This document shows positions 1-7,264 of a stretch of 18,917 nt of DNA, one piece after another. Source of the DNA: Chitinophagaceae bacterium UBA7600 (GTDB taxonomy: Bacteria > Bacteroidota > Bacteroidia > Chitinophagales > Chitinophagaceae); NCBI GenBank assembly GCA_002478885.1, contig DLKC01000047.1, positions 1 to 18,917 on the forward strand. The letters run 5' to 3'. The notes below the pieces were generated by a model. It had not been told where the DNA came from, searched no databases, and saw nothing but the letters and a program-made list of their open reading frames with translations. A program made the translations under genes and the position numbers. The number at the start of each line of letters is the position of its first letter. Position 1 is the first letter of the stretch.

Positions 1-1151
1 CCAACAAATACGCCGAGGGCTATCCCGGCCGTAGGTATTACGGTGGTTGCGAAATCGTTGACCAAACCGAACAACTGGCTATTGACCGGTTAAAACAAAT
101 CTTCCAACTCGAATACGCTAACGTACAGCCACATAGCGGTGCTCAGGCAAACGCTGCAGTTGCGCTTGCATGTCTTCAGCCTGGTGATGATATTCTTGGG
201 CTCGACCTCAGCATGGGAGGCCACCTTACACATGGGTCTGCTGTTAACTACAGCGGCAAACTATACAAGCCTCATTTTTATGGCGTGGTAAGAGAAACCG
301 GTCGTGTCGATTACGAAATGCTCGAAGCTAAAGCAAGGGAAATTAAACCAAAACTCATCATTTGCGGTGCAAGTGCTTATAGCCGTGACTGGGATTATGA
401 ACGCATACGCAAAGTAGCCGACGAAGTTGGCGCACTGGTAATGGCTGATATCGCCCACCCGGCCGGCCTGATAGCCAAAGGCTTGCTGAATGACCCGTTT
501 GATCATTGCCATATTGTTACCTCTACCACCCACAAGACCTTACGCGGCCCACGGGGTGGTATTGTGATGATAAGAAAAGATTTTGAAAACCCCTGGGGAC
601 ATAAAGATCCCAAAGGCAATATCCGCATGATGAGCAGTCTTATCGACCTCGCGGTTTTCCCCGGCATACAGGGCGGCCCCCTTGAACACGTGATCGCAGC
701 CAAAGCAATTGCTTTCGGCGAAATACTCAGCGCCGAGTTTACCGTCTATGCAAAACAGGTTATCACCAATGCACAGGCAATGGCAAAGGCATTTACGGAA
801 AAAGATTACCATATTGTAAGCAATGGCACCGATAACCATTTATTGCTCATCGACCTGCGCAATAAAAACATCAGCGGCAAAAAGGCCGAACAGGTTTTGG
901 TACAGGCCGATATTACCGCCAACAAAAACATGGTTCCTTTCGACGACAAGAGTGCCTTTGTAACAAGCGGCATTCGTGTAGGCGTACCCGCAATAACAAC
1001 GCGTGGTATGAAAGAAGAGCACATGCAGTTCGTGGTGAATGCCATCGACAATGTACTGATGAACGCCGATGATGCAAATGTTATAAGCACCGTTAGAAGC
1101 CAGGTGAACGAATTTATGGGGCAGTTTGAATTGTATCCGGAAATGGGGTAA
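1..1151 (+). CDS. glyA: serine hydroxymethyltransferase, 5'-truncated by window edge
   Basis: PLP enzyme that interconverts serine plus tetrahydrofolate with glycine plus 5,10-methylene-THF in cytosolic one-carbon metabolism. The frame is open from base 3 and begins within the conserved [17 protein letters not shown] motif, so roughly the first 45 residues lie outside the window; 382 codons are visible against a usual length of about 425. The [11 protein letters not shown] motif (Asp that contacts the PLP ring) is near 445-480. The PLP lysine is in [13 protein letters not shown], with the Lys codon at 534-536. The ATG at 213 is internal (SMGGHLTHG motif), not the start. The stop is TAA at 1149-1151, followed by a terminator hairpin. 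It converges on the exporter operon from the right. The identification is secure. Confidence 0.97.
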   Translation, partial: NKYAEGYPGRRYYGGCEIVDQTEQLAIDRLKQIFQLEYANVQPHSGAQANAAVALACLQPGDDILGLDLSMGGHLTHGSAVNYSGKLYKPHFYGVVRETGRVDYEMLEAKAREIKPKLIICGASAYSRDWDYERIRKVADEVGALVMADIAHPAGLIAKGLLNDPFDHCHIVTSTTHKTLRGPRGGIVMIRKDFENPWGHKDPKGNIRMMSSLIDLAVFPGIQGGPLEHVIAAKAIAFGEILSAEFTVYAKQVITNAQAMAKAFTEKDYHIVSNGTDNHLLLIDLRNKNISGKKAEQVLVQADITANKNMVPFDDKSAFVTSGIRVGVPAITTRGMKEEHMQFVVNAIDNVLMNADDANVISTVRSQVNEFMGQFELYPEMG

Positions 1152-1172
1152 CAGTTAAAAAACTTTATATAC

Positions 1173-1203
1173 AAAAGCAGTTACCCAGGTAGCTGCTTTT
1201 TTT
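1173..1203. terminator. terminator after glyA, possibly bidirectional
   Basis: Inverted arms AAAAGCAG (1173-1180) and CTGCTTTT (1193-1200) enclose a 12-nt loop that can pair further. Seven T residues (1197-1203) follow on the plus strand, 22 nt after the glyA stop. On the minus strand the stem is followed by TTTTGTATATAAA, so it may also end the convergent exporter operon. Confidence 0.8.
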
Positions 1204-1259
1204 ATGGGCCGGGCTTAATAGCAGCATGCAACTGTTGTTGCGTCGCACACTTGTACTGC
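1201..1259 (-). repeat. dispersed intergenic repeat, copy 1 (minus orientation)
   Basis: On the minus strand the core GTACAAGTGTGCGACGCAAC (ending at 1237) is followed after 22 nt by GCCCGG (from 1214) and then an A-rich tail. Next to the core, GCAAC and GTTGC arms with a 4-nt loop form a small hairpin (about 1228-1241). Bases 1235-1259 are the exact reverse complement of 2059-2083. The copy lies between the convergent ends of glyA and the exporter ATPase gene, overlapping the T-tract of the glyA terminator. Confidence 0.85.
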
Positions 1260-1284
1260 TGAATCTTTATTGAGCCAAAAAACA

Positions 1285-2031
1285 TCAGCTGTTGTATTTG
1301 TCTTCTACTACTTCGCCGTCTTTAAAAACAATAATGCGCTCGGTACTGGCAGCAAAATTGTTGTCGTGGGTAACAACGAGAATGGTTTGCTTTAATTCTT
1401 GTTTTAGCTCTTTTAAAATACCCGTTACCATTTGGGCATTTTTACTGTCGAGATTGCCTGTTGGCTCGTCACCAAAAATGATCTCGGGATCGTTGATCAA
1501 TGCACGGGCAATGGCCACACGCTGTTGTTGGCCGCCACTGAGCTTGTTTGCGCGTTTCAAAGCCTGGTCGCGCAAACCCAGTATGTCGAGCTTTTCCAAA
1601 GCTTTTTGTTCAATCTCCGCGTCACTATACCTGGCTAGCTTTAAAGCAGGAAGCTTTACATTTTCGAGTACCGTAAACTCGGGTAACAGGTAATGAAACT
1701 GGAAAACAAAACCTATACGCTCATTGCGCAACTCTGCAAGCTGGTTTTTAGAAAGTGTTTTCAAATTGGTGTCGTCGATCCAAATTTCACCTTCGTAGTC
1801 GGTGTCCAACGTGGAGAGCAGGTAGAGCAGTGTTGACTTACCGCTGCCCGAAGCGCCCATGATACTGCAAAATTCTGCGCGCTTTAATTGTATGTTGATA
1901 TCGCTGAGTACTTTGAATTTTTCAGGGTCGTAGAAATATTTGTCTACATGCTTCGTTTGAATGATAACATCGCTCAGTGCGCTGCTGCTTCCACTATTTT
2001 TTCCTGTAATATTTTTATGTTGTTCCCGCAT
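1285..2031 (-). CDS. ABC transporter ATP-binding protein, LolD/MacB type
   Basis: Cytoplasmic ATPase subunit (248 aa) that should power the permease encoded just upstream. Visible motifs: Walker A GASGSGKST (59-67), Q-loop Gln111, signature LSGGQ (164-168), Walker B IIFGDEP (184-190) with its catalytic Glu, and the H-loop His222. The segment FQFHYLLPEFTVLENV is typical of the LolD/MacB/FtsE branch. The first 20 or so residues (MREQHKNITGKNSGSSS) are an unusual polar extension; a later start is possible, but no other Met precedes the domain. It is the third gene of the operon, separated from the permease gene by 95 nt that hold a repeat copy. Another copy lies beyond its 3' end in inverted orientation. 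The exact substrate is unknown, so no gene symbol is given. Confidence 0.93.
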   Translation of the reverse strand: MREQHKNITGKNSGSSSALSDVIIQTKHVDKYFYDPEKFKVLSDINIQLKRAEFCSIMGASGSGKSTLLYLLSTLDTDYEGEIWIDDTNLKTLSKNQLAELRNERIGFVFQFHYLLPEFTVLENVKLPALKLARYSDAEIEQKALEKLDILGLRDQALKRANKLSGGQQQRVAIARALINDPEIIFGDEPTGNLDSKNAQMVTGILKELKQELKQTILVVTHDNNFAASTERIIVFKDGEVVEDKYNS

Positions 2032-2058
2032 CTATTGCTGAAAGTTGATGAGCTTGTT

Positions 2059-2119
2059 GCAGTACAAGTGTGCGACGCAACAAAGCTTTATTAAAGAACA
2101 AAAAGCCGGGCTCAAAAAA
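2059..2119 (+). repeat. dispersed intergenic repeat, copy 2 (plus orientation)
   Basis: The core GTACAAGTGTGCGACGCAAC occupies 2062-2081. After 23 nt comes GCCGGG (2105-2110), then an A-run to 2119. The spacer holds CTTT-ATT-AAAG instead of the GCAAC/GTTGC arms seen in other copies. It sits between the permease stop (2127) and the ATPase start (2031), so it is transcribed inside the exporter mRNA. Bases 2059-2083 match copy 1 exactly as an inverted repeat. Confidence 0.88.
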
Positions 2120-2126
2120 TGCTTTT

Positions 2127-3401
2127 CTATTTGCCCCTGATAATATCGACCGGATCCACCTTCGCGGCTTTTCTCGCCGGCAGGTAACCGGCGATCGATG
2201 TTGCGATAATGCCAAACACGAACGCCAGCACAAACAGGATGGGATCGCGGTTGAACGTAAGGTGGTTCACCGAAATAAAACCATTTACATTAATGGGTAT
2301 GCTGCCGATGATCACTGACACGATATAACCAAGCAAAAGGCCAAGCAAGCCACCGGTAATGCCTATAACGATAGACTCGGTAAGGAATATTTTCTTTATG
2401 TCACGGTCTTTATAGCCGATCGCTTTTAATATGGCGATGTCGCCCATTTTTTCGTAAATGATCATCATTTGAATATTGAAGATGCCAAAACCGCTAACGA
2501 TAAGTATGGAAATGATCACGAGATAGGTAACCATATTCTGTACTTTAAAGATGCCGAAGATGTTGGCATTGGCCTGTTTCCAGTCTTCACTTTTGCAGTT
2601 GTATTTTCTTTGGAAATCTTTAGCCAGTTCCTCGGCTTTGTCAATATTGCGCAGCTTTATATTAATGTCGGTGATATAATTGGCATCAGTATTCAGCAAT
2701 TTCTGGGCAGTGTTTATTTTAACATAGGCCCTTACTTTGTCGATCTCCGTCAAACCGGATTCGTGTATACCAACAACCTTGAGGCTTAATGATACACCCT
2801 TTTGCGAAACGACGGTAATGTTATCGTTGATTTTAGCGCCGAGGTCTGCCGCAAGCCCGCTGCCAAGTATAATGGCATTTGACATTGTTTCGAGTTTCAG
2901 CAAGTCGCCTTCTTTCATGTATTGCTTCATGTCGAAAAGCTTGTCTTCGCTTCTTACATCTACTCCGTCCGCATGGCCGGCCTTTTGTGTTATGCCCGAG
3001 CGAAAAATTACCTGTGCCGCGAGGAACGGTGAAACCCCGGCCACATCGGGATTACGCTCAATATCGTGAATGATATAAGATGCATTCTTGATTTTGGGTT
3101 CTACTTCCTTCGGCTTCTGGCTGTAAACAACTGTCCAGTGGCTGGCTGCTGTATCGAACTCTTCAACCAGGCTTCTGCGGTTTTTATCAGCTTCGTTAAA
3201 CAGTCTTATGTTGGCGGTAGTATTAATGGTACGGTCTATAAATGTTGTTTGAAAACCCATGATCAACCCGGCCTGGAAAATAAAAACAGCGATGCCAAAG
3301 GTTACGCCAAGCATGGCAACCAGTGTTTGCCTGCGCTTGCCAAGTAAATGTGTAAGCGCTATGCGGAAAGTTGGGTTTTGCTTTGCCAGTTTCTTAAACA
3401 C
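2127..3401 (-). CDS. ABC transporter permease, FtsX/MacB type
   Basis: Inner-membrane subunit (424 aa) of a type VII (MacB/LolCE-like) ABC exporter. Predicted layout: TM1 at about residues 26-48, a large periplasmic MacB-like core domain (about 50-285), then TM2 at about 291-315, TM3 at about 343-366 and TM4 at about 387-408. The coupling region DIAILKAIGYKDRDIKKIF (321-339) and the C-terminal PARKAAKVDPVDIIRG are typical of the FtsX domain. The start codon is GTG, only 2 nt after the TAA of the adaptor gene, which suggests translational coupling. Family membership is clear. Substrate (lipoprotein, peptide, drug or lipid) cannot be told from sequence; the gene order also recalls DevBCA exporters. 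Confidence 0.92.
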   Translation of the reverse strand: MFKKLAKQNPTFRIALTHLLGKRRQTLVAMLGVTFGIAVFIFQAGLIMGFQTTFIDRTINTTANIRLFNEADKNRRSLVEEFDTAASHWTVVYSQKPKEVEPKIKNASYIIHDIERNPDVAGVSPFLAAQVIFRSGITQKAGHADGVDVRSEDKLFDMKQYMKEGDLLKLETMSNAIILGSGLAADLGAKINDNITVVSQKGVSLSLKVVGIHESGLTEIDKVRAYVKINTAQKLLNTDANYITDINIKLRNIDKAEELAKDFQRKYNCKSEDWKQANANIFGIFKVQNMVTYLVIISILIVSGFGIFNIQMMIIYEKMGDIAILKAIGYKDRDIKKIFLTESIVIGITGGLLGLLLGYIVSVIIGSIPINVNGFISVNHLTFNRDPILFVLAFVFGIIATSIAGYLPARKAAKVDPVDIIRGK

Positions 3402-3403
3402 AG

Positions 3404-4495
3404 TTATGGTTTTATGAGCGCTGTATTTTCATCAATTCCGGAAAGAATTTCTACGTAGTCCATATCGCGAACCCCTGTCTTAACCGGCACCTTCTTTTTC
3501 TCTTTGGTGGTAACTGTGTTATCGCTGGCCAGGTAATCGATCGGAATAACCAATGCATTTGATTTCTTACTTACGATAATGTTGGCTTCTATAGACATAC
3601 CGCTATAAAACTTAAGGGTATCACTTGCGATATCGGTTTTTACGGTAGCCGTTTTATTTGTTTGGTTTACGCCTGGCAAAATCTCCCGTACCGAGCTATA
3701 TATAGGTACCGAGGGATATGCGTCGCTACTGATCAATATGGGTTGGTTAAGCGAAATCATCCCAAGGTCTGTTTCATCAACATCGAGCTCGGCTTCGAAC
3801 TTACCTGTTTCACCAAAATCGATGGAAGTTGTTCCTGTAGTTAGCAACTGCCCTTCTTTAACGGGTATATCATATATGGTCCCTTTAAATGGCGCAGTGA
3901 TGATATAATCACCCTTGATGTTTTGCTGCATCAATAGCTGTTGCTTCGCCAGGGTTGCGTCGGTAGCCAGTCTTGCTTTAAGGCTACTGTAGACACTTTC
4001 CAGTTTTTTGTAATTCTGAAACGAAAGTTGCGCCTGGGTTTTCGCCTGGTCAACGGTTTGTTTGGTGGTAATATTTTCATTCCAGAGATTTCTGTAGCGC
4101 TCGTAGTTGGTACTGTCAAGCTGGTATTTCGTATAGGCAGACTGAATATCCTGCAGCGCTGCGTTAAGCTCGTTTTTGTTATCGGTATTGTTTGCCTCCG
4201 AAAGCCGGAGATTGGCCTCGGCTATATTTACATTCACATCGCTGTTTGGTGCCGATATAATGATAAGTGGCGTGCCCGGCATTACATCATCGCCCGCCTT
4301 TACGAGTATCTTGCTAACATAACCGTTTCCTTTGGCAGAGATCTTTACATGGTTTAGCGGAAAGATTTTCCCGGATGCATATACAGCCTGTGTAATATCT
4401 TTTCGCGAAGGTTTTATGGATGAGTCAGAAAAACTACAGGAGCCGATAAAAAATGCCGCCACCAGGTGAATGGCAAATATTTGTAAACGCCTCAT
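3404..4495 (-). CDS. HlyD/MacA-family periplasmic adaptor lipoprotein
   Basis: Membrane fusion (adaptor) protein of 363 aa that should link the inner-membrane ABC exporter to an outer-membrane channel. The N-terminus MRRLQIFAIHLVAAFFIGSC is a lipoprotein signal with candidate lipidated Cys20 (IGSC, then SFSDSS), so the mature protein is probably membrane-anchored and periplasmic. The split lipoyl domain is visible as KISAKGNGYVSKILVKAGDDV (about 51-71) and APFKGTIYDIPVKEGQLL (201-218). A long helical hairpin rich in K/E/Q/N lies between them (about 90-190). A beta-barrel (about 230-310) and a membrane-proximal region follow. It is the first gene of the operon. No TolC-like partner is encoded in the window. 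Confidence 0.93.
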   Translation of the reverse strand: MRRLQIFAIHLVAAFFIGSCSFSDSSIKPSRKDITQAVYASGKIFPLNHVKISAKGNGYVSKILVKAGDDVMPGTPLIIISAPNSDVNVNIAEANLRLSEANNTDNKNELNAALQDIQSAYTKYQLDSTNYERYRNLWNENITTKQTVDQAKTQAQLSFQNYKKLESVYSSLKARLATDATLAKQQLLMQQNIKGDYIITAPFKGTIYDIPVKEGQLLTTGTTSIDFGETGKFEAELDVDETDLGMISLNQPILISSDAYPSVPIYSSVREILPGVNQTNKTATVKTDIASDTLKFYSGMSIEANIIVSKKSNALVIPIDYLASDNTVTTKEKKKVPVKTGVRDMDYVEILSGIDENTALIKP

Positions 4496-4560
4496 AACAG
4501 AAGTTTGGTCAATGTTATTTATTGGATTTTAAAGGTCTTCTGTTTTCGATGCGGTACCAG

Positions 4561-4602
4561 ATTGATGTATACGACTGTAAAATTGATGAATACAATTGTA
4601 AA
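4561..4602 (-). promoter_or_regulatory. 21-bp tandem direct repeat, candidate operator of exporter operon
   Basis: Bases 4561-4581 and 4582-4602 are two adjacent 21-bp units that differ at 3 positions. Read towards the operon, each unit begins TTTACA and ends CATCAAT. The 21-bp period is two helical turns, so both units would face the same side of DNA. They lie 66-107 bp upstream of the adaptor start codon. The half-site ACAGTCGTA/ACAATTGTA with 21-bp spacing resembles the layout of LytTR-family sites (AgrA-type ACAGTTNAG-N12 repeats), which is inference. The regulator is not in the window. Confidence 0.5.
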
Positions 4603-4654
4603 AAACGAATTTAATATAAAACTATTGTGACTTGTGTTTACCGGACTGTTTTAC

Positions 4655-4711
4655 CGATTTTATTGACCAGGCAAAAAAACAAGTCCTGTCACCTGTTGCT
4701 GCGCACACTGC
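4655..4711 (-). repeat. dispersed intergenic repeat, degenerate copy 3 (minus orientation)
   Basis: On the minus strand AGTGTGCGCAGCAAC (core with AC swapped to CA, ending at 4695) is followed after exactly 22 nt by GCCTGG (from 4672) and an A-rich tail (TCAATAAAA). Spacing and order equal the intact copies, which is why I accept it despite mismatches. Confidence 0.6.
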
Positions 4712-4756
4712 TTCTATGAGCCAGTGCTCAGCAGTAATAATATGCAACTACTTAAA

Positions 4757-4795
4757 TAATGGTAAAGGCTGGTTGTTAACCAGCCTTTACCATTA
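4757..4795 (-). terminator. strong hairpin downstream of the T9SS protein gene
   Basis: A perfect 18-bp inverted repeat (arms 4757-4774 and 4778-4795, each containing GGTAAAGGCTGG or its complement) with a 3-nt GTT loop, beginning 56 nt past the stop of the minus-strand gene ending at 4851. The following minus-strand sequence (TATTTAAG) is only a weak U-tract, so it could instead be an mRNA 3'-end stabiliser. Confidence 0.7.
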
Positions 4796-4850
4796 CACTA
4801 ATATTATTCTAGCACCACCAGGGCGGTGATTATATAATCACTTATATGAA

Positions 4851-6728
4851 CTAGCGTCCTATAACTACCTGTGTTTTATCACCGGTAACATTATTCCTCA
4901 GGTAATAAATACCGGAAGGCAGGTGAGCTACATTTATGGCAGCCGTATTCTCGATTGTCCTGGACAATACCACCTCGCCTGATTGATTGATTAGTGAAAG
5001 GCTAACCTTTCCTGTAACTTGTACATTCAGCATATCTCTTACCGGGTTAGGGTAAATAATAATGCCGGATTTACCCTTGATAACCACCAATGCAGTTGAT
5101 GTATAGGTTTCTTTTCCATCAAGATCCGTTGCCTTAATACGATAGTAATTGCTTCCGCTGGCAGGATGCTGATCGAAGAAGTTATAGTCAACCTGCTTTG
5201 CAGCATTGGAAGTAGGATTGATTGTACCTGCGCTCCTGAAGTTAACAGCATCGGAAGAACGCTGAATATCATACCTGGCGACATTTATCTCAGACAAACT
5301 TGTCCAGAGTACTTTAACACCGCTTCCCTGCTGGAATGCTTTTAAATTACTAAAGCTTACTGGCACCAAAACAGTGGAATCTTTAACATAGGTCATCCAA
5401 TAATCGCTCTTTCCGCGGGAAGCTTCTGTTTTGTCGCCGGAAACCCCAGAAAGGGAATAACCACCAAACCAATATTGCCTGTCTACCGCTTCGGTTATGG
5501 AAGTGGCAAAATCGTTGTCACTGCCACCCAGGCTCTTGTCTTTATATATCCTGCTGCTGTCTCCGCCATATTCCTTCACCATCCAATAATCATAGCCGCC
5601 TTTATTTTCTTCTGATTTTTCTCCGCCCTTCCCTGAGTTGGAGTAACCGCCTAAAACGTATCCTTTATCAGTTGATTGGAAAGCTGATGTAAGTATATCA
5701 TCTTTATCACTACCAAATGTTCTGTCGTTTTTTACATTGTGTGACGCATCAAGTCTTACTATCCAGAAATCGAAAGTTGTATTTGATGTACCACGATTCT
5801 TTTGTGACTTGATCCCGGAAATTGTAGAATTTGAACTGCCGGCAACAAAGTATCCGCCATCAGAAGTCTGCTCCGCAGAAACAAAAAGATCAACCTGGTT
5901 ACCCCCAAGTGTTTTGTCCCATTCAACAGAACCCGTACTGTTTATTTTAAGGATCCAATAGTCAGATTTACCATAGCTGGCTTCCGTTTTTTCGTTACCG
6001 ATACCAGATTCAGACGTACCACCAACGATATAGCCGCCATCTGACGTTTGCTTTACGCTGCCAAGCCTGTCAACTTTCGTTCCGCCATATGTCTTATCCC
6101 ACACTTTATTGCCATCTGCGTCAAGCTTAATAATCCAGTAATCCTGCAATCCGTGACTGTTGTCCGATTTATCGCCGCTGGCAGGCGAAGTAGAATATCC
6201 GCCAACAATGTATCCACCGTCTTTTGACTGTTGAACAGAAGTAAGGCTGTCGACGAGGTTTCCACCGTACGTTTTATCCCACACTTTAGCACCATTTGCA
6301 TCGATTTTAACCAGCCAGAAATCTCCCTGGTTAGCCGCATTGTCCCTGCTGGCCTCCGTTTTATCCCCGGAAATACCTGACAAGGAAGTACCTGCAAGTA
6401 TATAACCGCCATCTGCCGTTTGTTTGATGCCTGCAAGCAAATCATTTTTATCCCCACCAAAGGTTTTATCCCAAACAATGGCGCCTGCGGCATCATATTT
6501 TACAACCCAGTAATCGGTTCCACCTTTCGAAGCCGATGTTTTTTCTCCTGAAATACCTGAGCTGGAACTGCCGCCGGCTATCAGGCCACCATCTTTTGTT
6601 TGTAAGGATGATGCCAGTATATCACTCTGTGAACCACCCGCGACCCTTTGTTGAACAAGAGTAACCTGGGCAAAAGAACAGGTAACTAATAAAACCAGCA
6701 TTGACGTTAATTGGATTTTCTGCTTCAT
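4851..6728 (-). CDS. secreted seven-repeat protein with T9SS type A sorting domain
   Basis: A 625-aa exported protein of unknown function. The signal peptide MKQKIQLTSMLVLLVTCSFA ends near residue 20. Seven degenerate repeats of about 60 aa follow (about 30-455), each built as GG..D....QT.DGGYI.GG.S.SG.SG.KTE.S.G..DYW..K.D..G...WDKT.GG. Seven such units suggest a beta-propeller-like fold (inference). An immunoglobulin/FN3-like domain (about 456-550, with YYRIKATDLDGKE) comes next. The C-terminal type IX sorting domain (about 556-625) starts IIIYPNPVRDMLNV and ends SGIYYLR...VVIGR. The protein should cross the outer membrane by the Por system and be attached or released. It is monocistronic, with a long upstream noncoding region and a hairpin after it. 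Confidence 0.92.
   Translation of the reverse strand: MKQKIQLTSMLVLLVTCSFAQVTLVQQRVAGGSQSDILASSLQTKDGGLIAGGSSSSGISGEKTSASKGGTDYWVVKYDAAGAIVWDKTFGGDKNDLLAGIKQTADGGYILAGTSLSGISGDKTEASRDNAANQGDFWLVKIDANGAKVWDKTYGGNLVDSLTSVQQSKDGGYIVGGYSTSPASGDKSDNSHGLQDYWIIKLDADGNKVWDKTYGGTKVDRLGSVKQTSDGGYIVGGTSESGIGNEKTEASYGKSDYWILKINSTGSVEWDKTLGGNQVDLFVSAEQTSDGGYFVAGSSNSTISGIKSQKNRGTSNTTFDFWIVRLDASHNVKNDRTFGSDKDDILTSAFQSTDKGYVLGGYSNSGKGGEKSEENKGGYDYWMVKEYGGDSSRIYKDKSLGGSDNDFATSITEAVDRQYWFGGYSLSGVSGDKTEASRGKSDYWMTYVKDSTVLVPVSFSNLKAFQQGSGVKVLWTSLSEINVARYDIQRSSDAVNFRSAGTINPTSNAAKQVDYNFFDQHPASGSNYYRIKATDLDGKETYTSTALVVIKGKSGIIIYPNPVRDMLNVQVTGKVSLSLINQSGEVVLSRTIENTAAINVAHLPSGIYYLRNNVTGDKTQVVIGR
5364..6638 (-). repeat. 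coding tandem repeat: seven ~180-bp units
   Basis: These bases encode the seven repeats of the T9SS protein. The recurrent DNA signatures are codons for DGGYIVGG, SGDKTEAS, DYW and WDKTYGG, about 180-190 bp apart. Units 2-4 are most alike; units 6 and 7 have drifted most (DKGYVLGG, DRQYWFGG). Confidence 0.85.
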
Positions 6729-7264
6729 GGAAAGTTAGTGTTAAGTTTCGTTAATATTCATTACAATAATCTGGCAAACCAGATAGAAAATAAGTTGGTG
6801 TTTTCATTGAAGTATTAAGCAGTCGTTTCATAAACTATAAGATATTGGTTTCACTACCCGGTTAATTGTGATCAAACCATATTTGACATTTCAACTAAAA
6901 AAATGGCACAATATTTTCAGTTGAATCGACATGATTTTTCCTAAAATAGCAAAAAATCGGGTCTTGTAAAAATCCAGGAAAGCTTCAAAAAAACAGTTTA
7001 CACACCAGGTAGGGGTTCATATCATAAGACATTGGAAATATGAGCTACAGGTATGTAATTCAACCATGAAACTAAATGTTTTTTAGCATTCTTTATTAAT
7101 ATTTTTTCAACTTTTTGAAAAAATAGTCAATTCGCTTGAGTACAAATCTTCTTCCGAAATAAACACTAAATAATAAAATACGCCCAATAAGAAAGATGAT
7201 TTACATCACCTGGCCTCTCAGTATATGTGTTTACTGCCCGGATTAATGAAAATTAACCGACCTC
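6729..7264. other. 536-bp AT-rich noncoding region
   Basis: No ORF with protein-like features occurs on either strand. It separates the flavoprotein gene (stop at 7265) from the T9SS gene (start 6728), both leftward, so it must hold the flavoprotein 3' end and the T9SS promoter. I see an AT-rich hairpin at 7100-7125 and a small CTGG-CAAA-CCAG dyad at 6771-6782, 42 nt upstream of the start codon. No copy of the dispersed repeat is present. Confidence 0.65.
7100..7125. other. AT-rich hairpin, possible weak terminator
   Basis: Perfect 11-bp inverted arms TATTTTTTCAA (7100-7110) and TTGAAAAAATA (7115-7125) around a CTTT loop. It lies 140 nt past the flavoprotein stop. The stem is almost pure A/T, so its stability is low and its role uncertain. 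Confidence 0.4.

Larger units (their letters stand above)
4496..4850. other. 355-bp noncoding region between exporter operon and T9SS gene
   Basis: No credible gene is present; a 65-codon ORF at 4632-4829 runs through a repeat copy and a hairpin and has no protein-like features. The region holds the presumed exporter promoter, a 21-bp tandem direct repeat (4561-4602), a degenerate repeat copy (about 4655-4711) and the hairpin at 4757-4795. Confidence 0.7.

Noticed and set aside
1285..4495. Naming the exporter operon lolCDE, macAB or devBCA
   Set aside because: Families fit all three in part; no substrate-specific motif or TolC partner is visible, so a symbol would overstate the evidence.
4632..4829. 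65-codon plus-strand ORF between the exporter and T9SS genes
   Set aside because: It runs through a repeat copy and an 18-bp hairpin, has no recognisable protein features and no neighbour logic.
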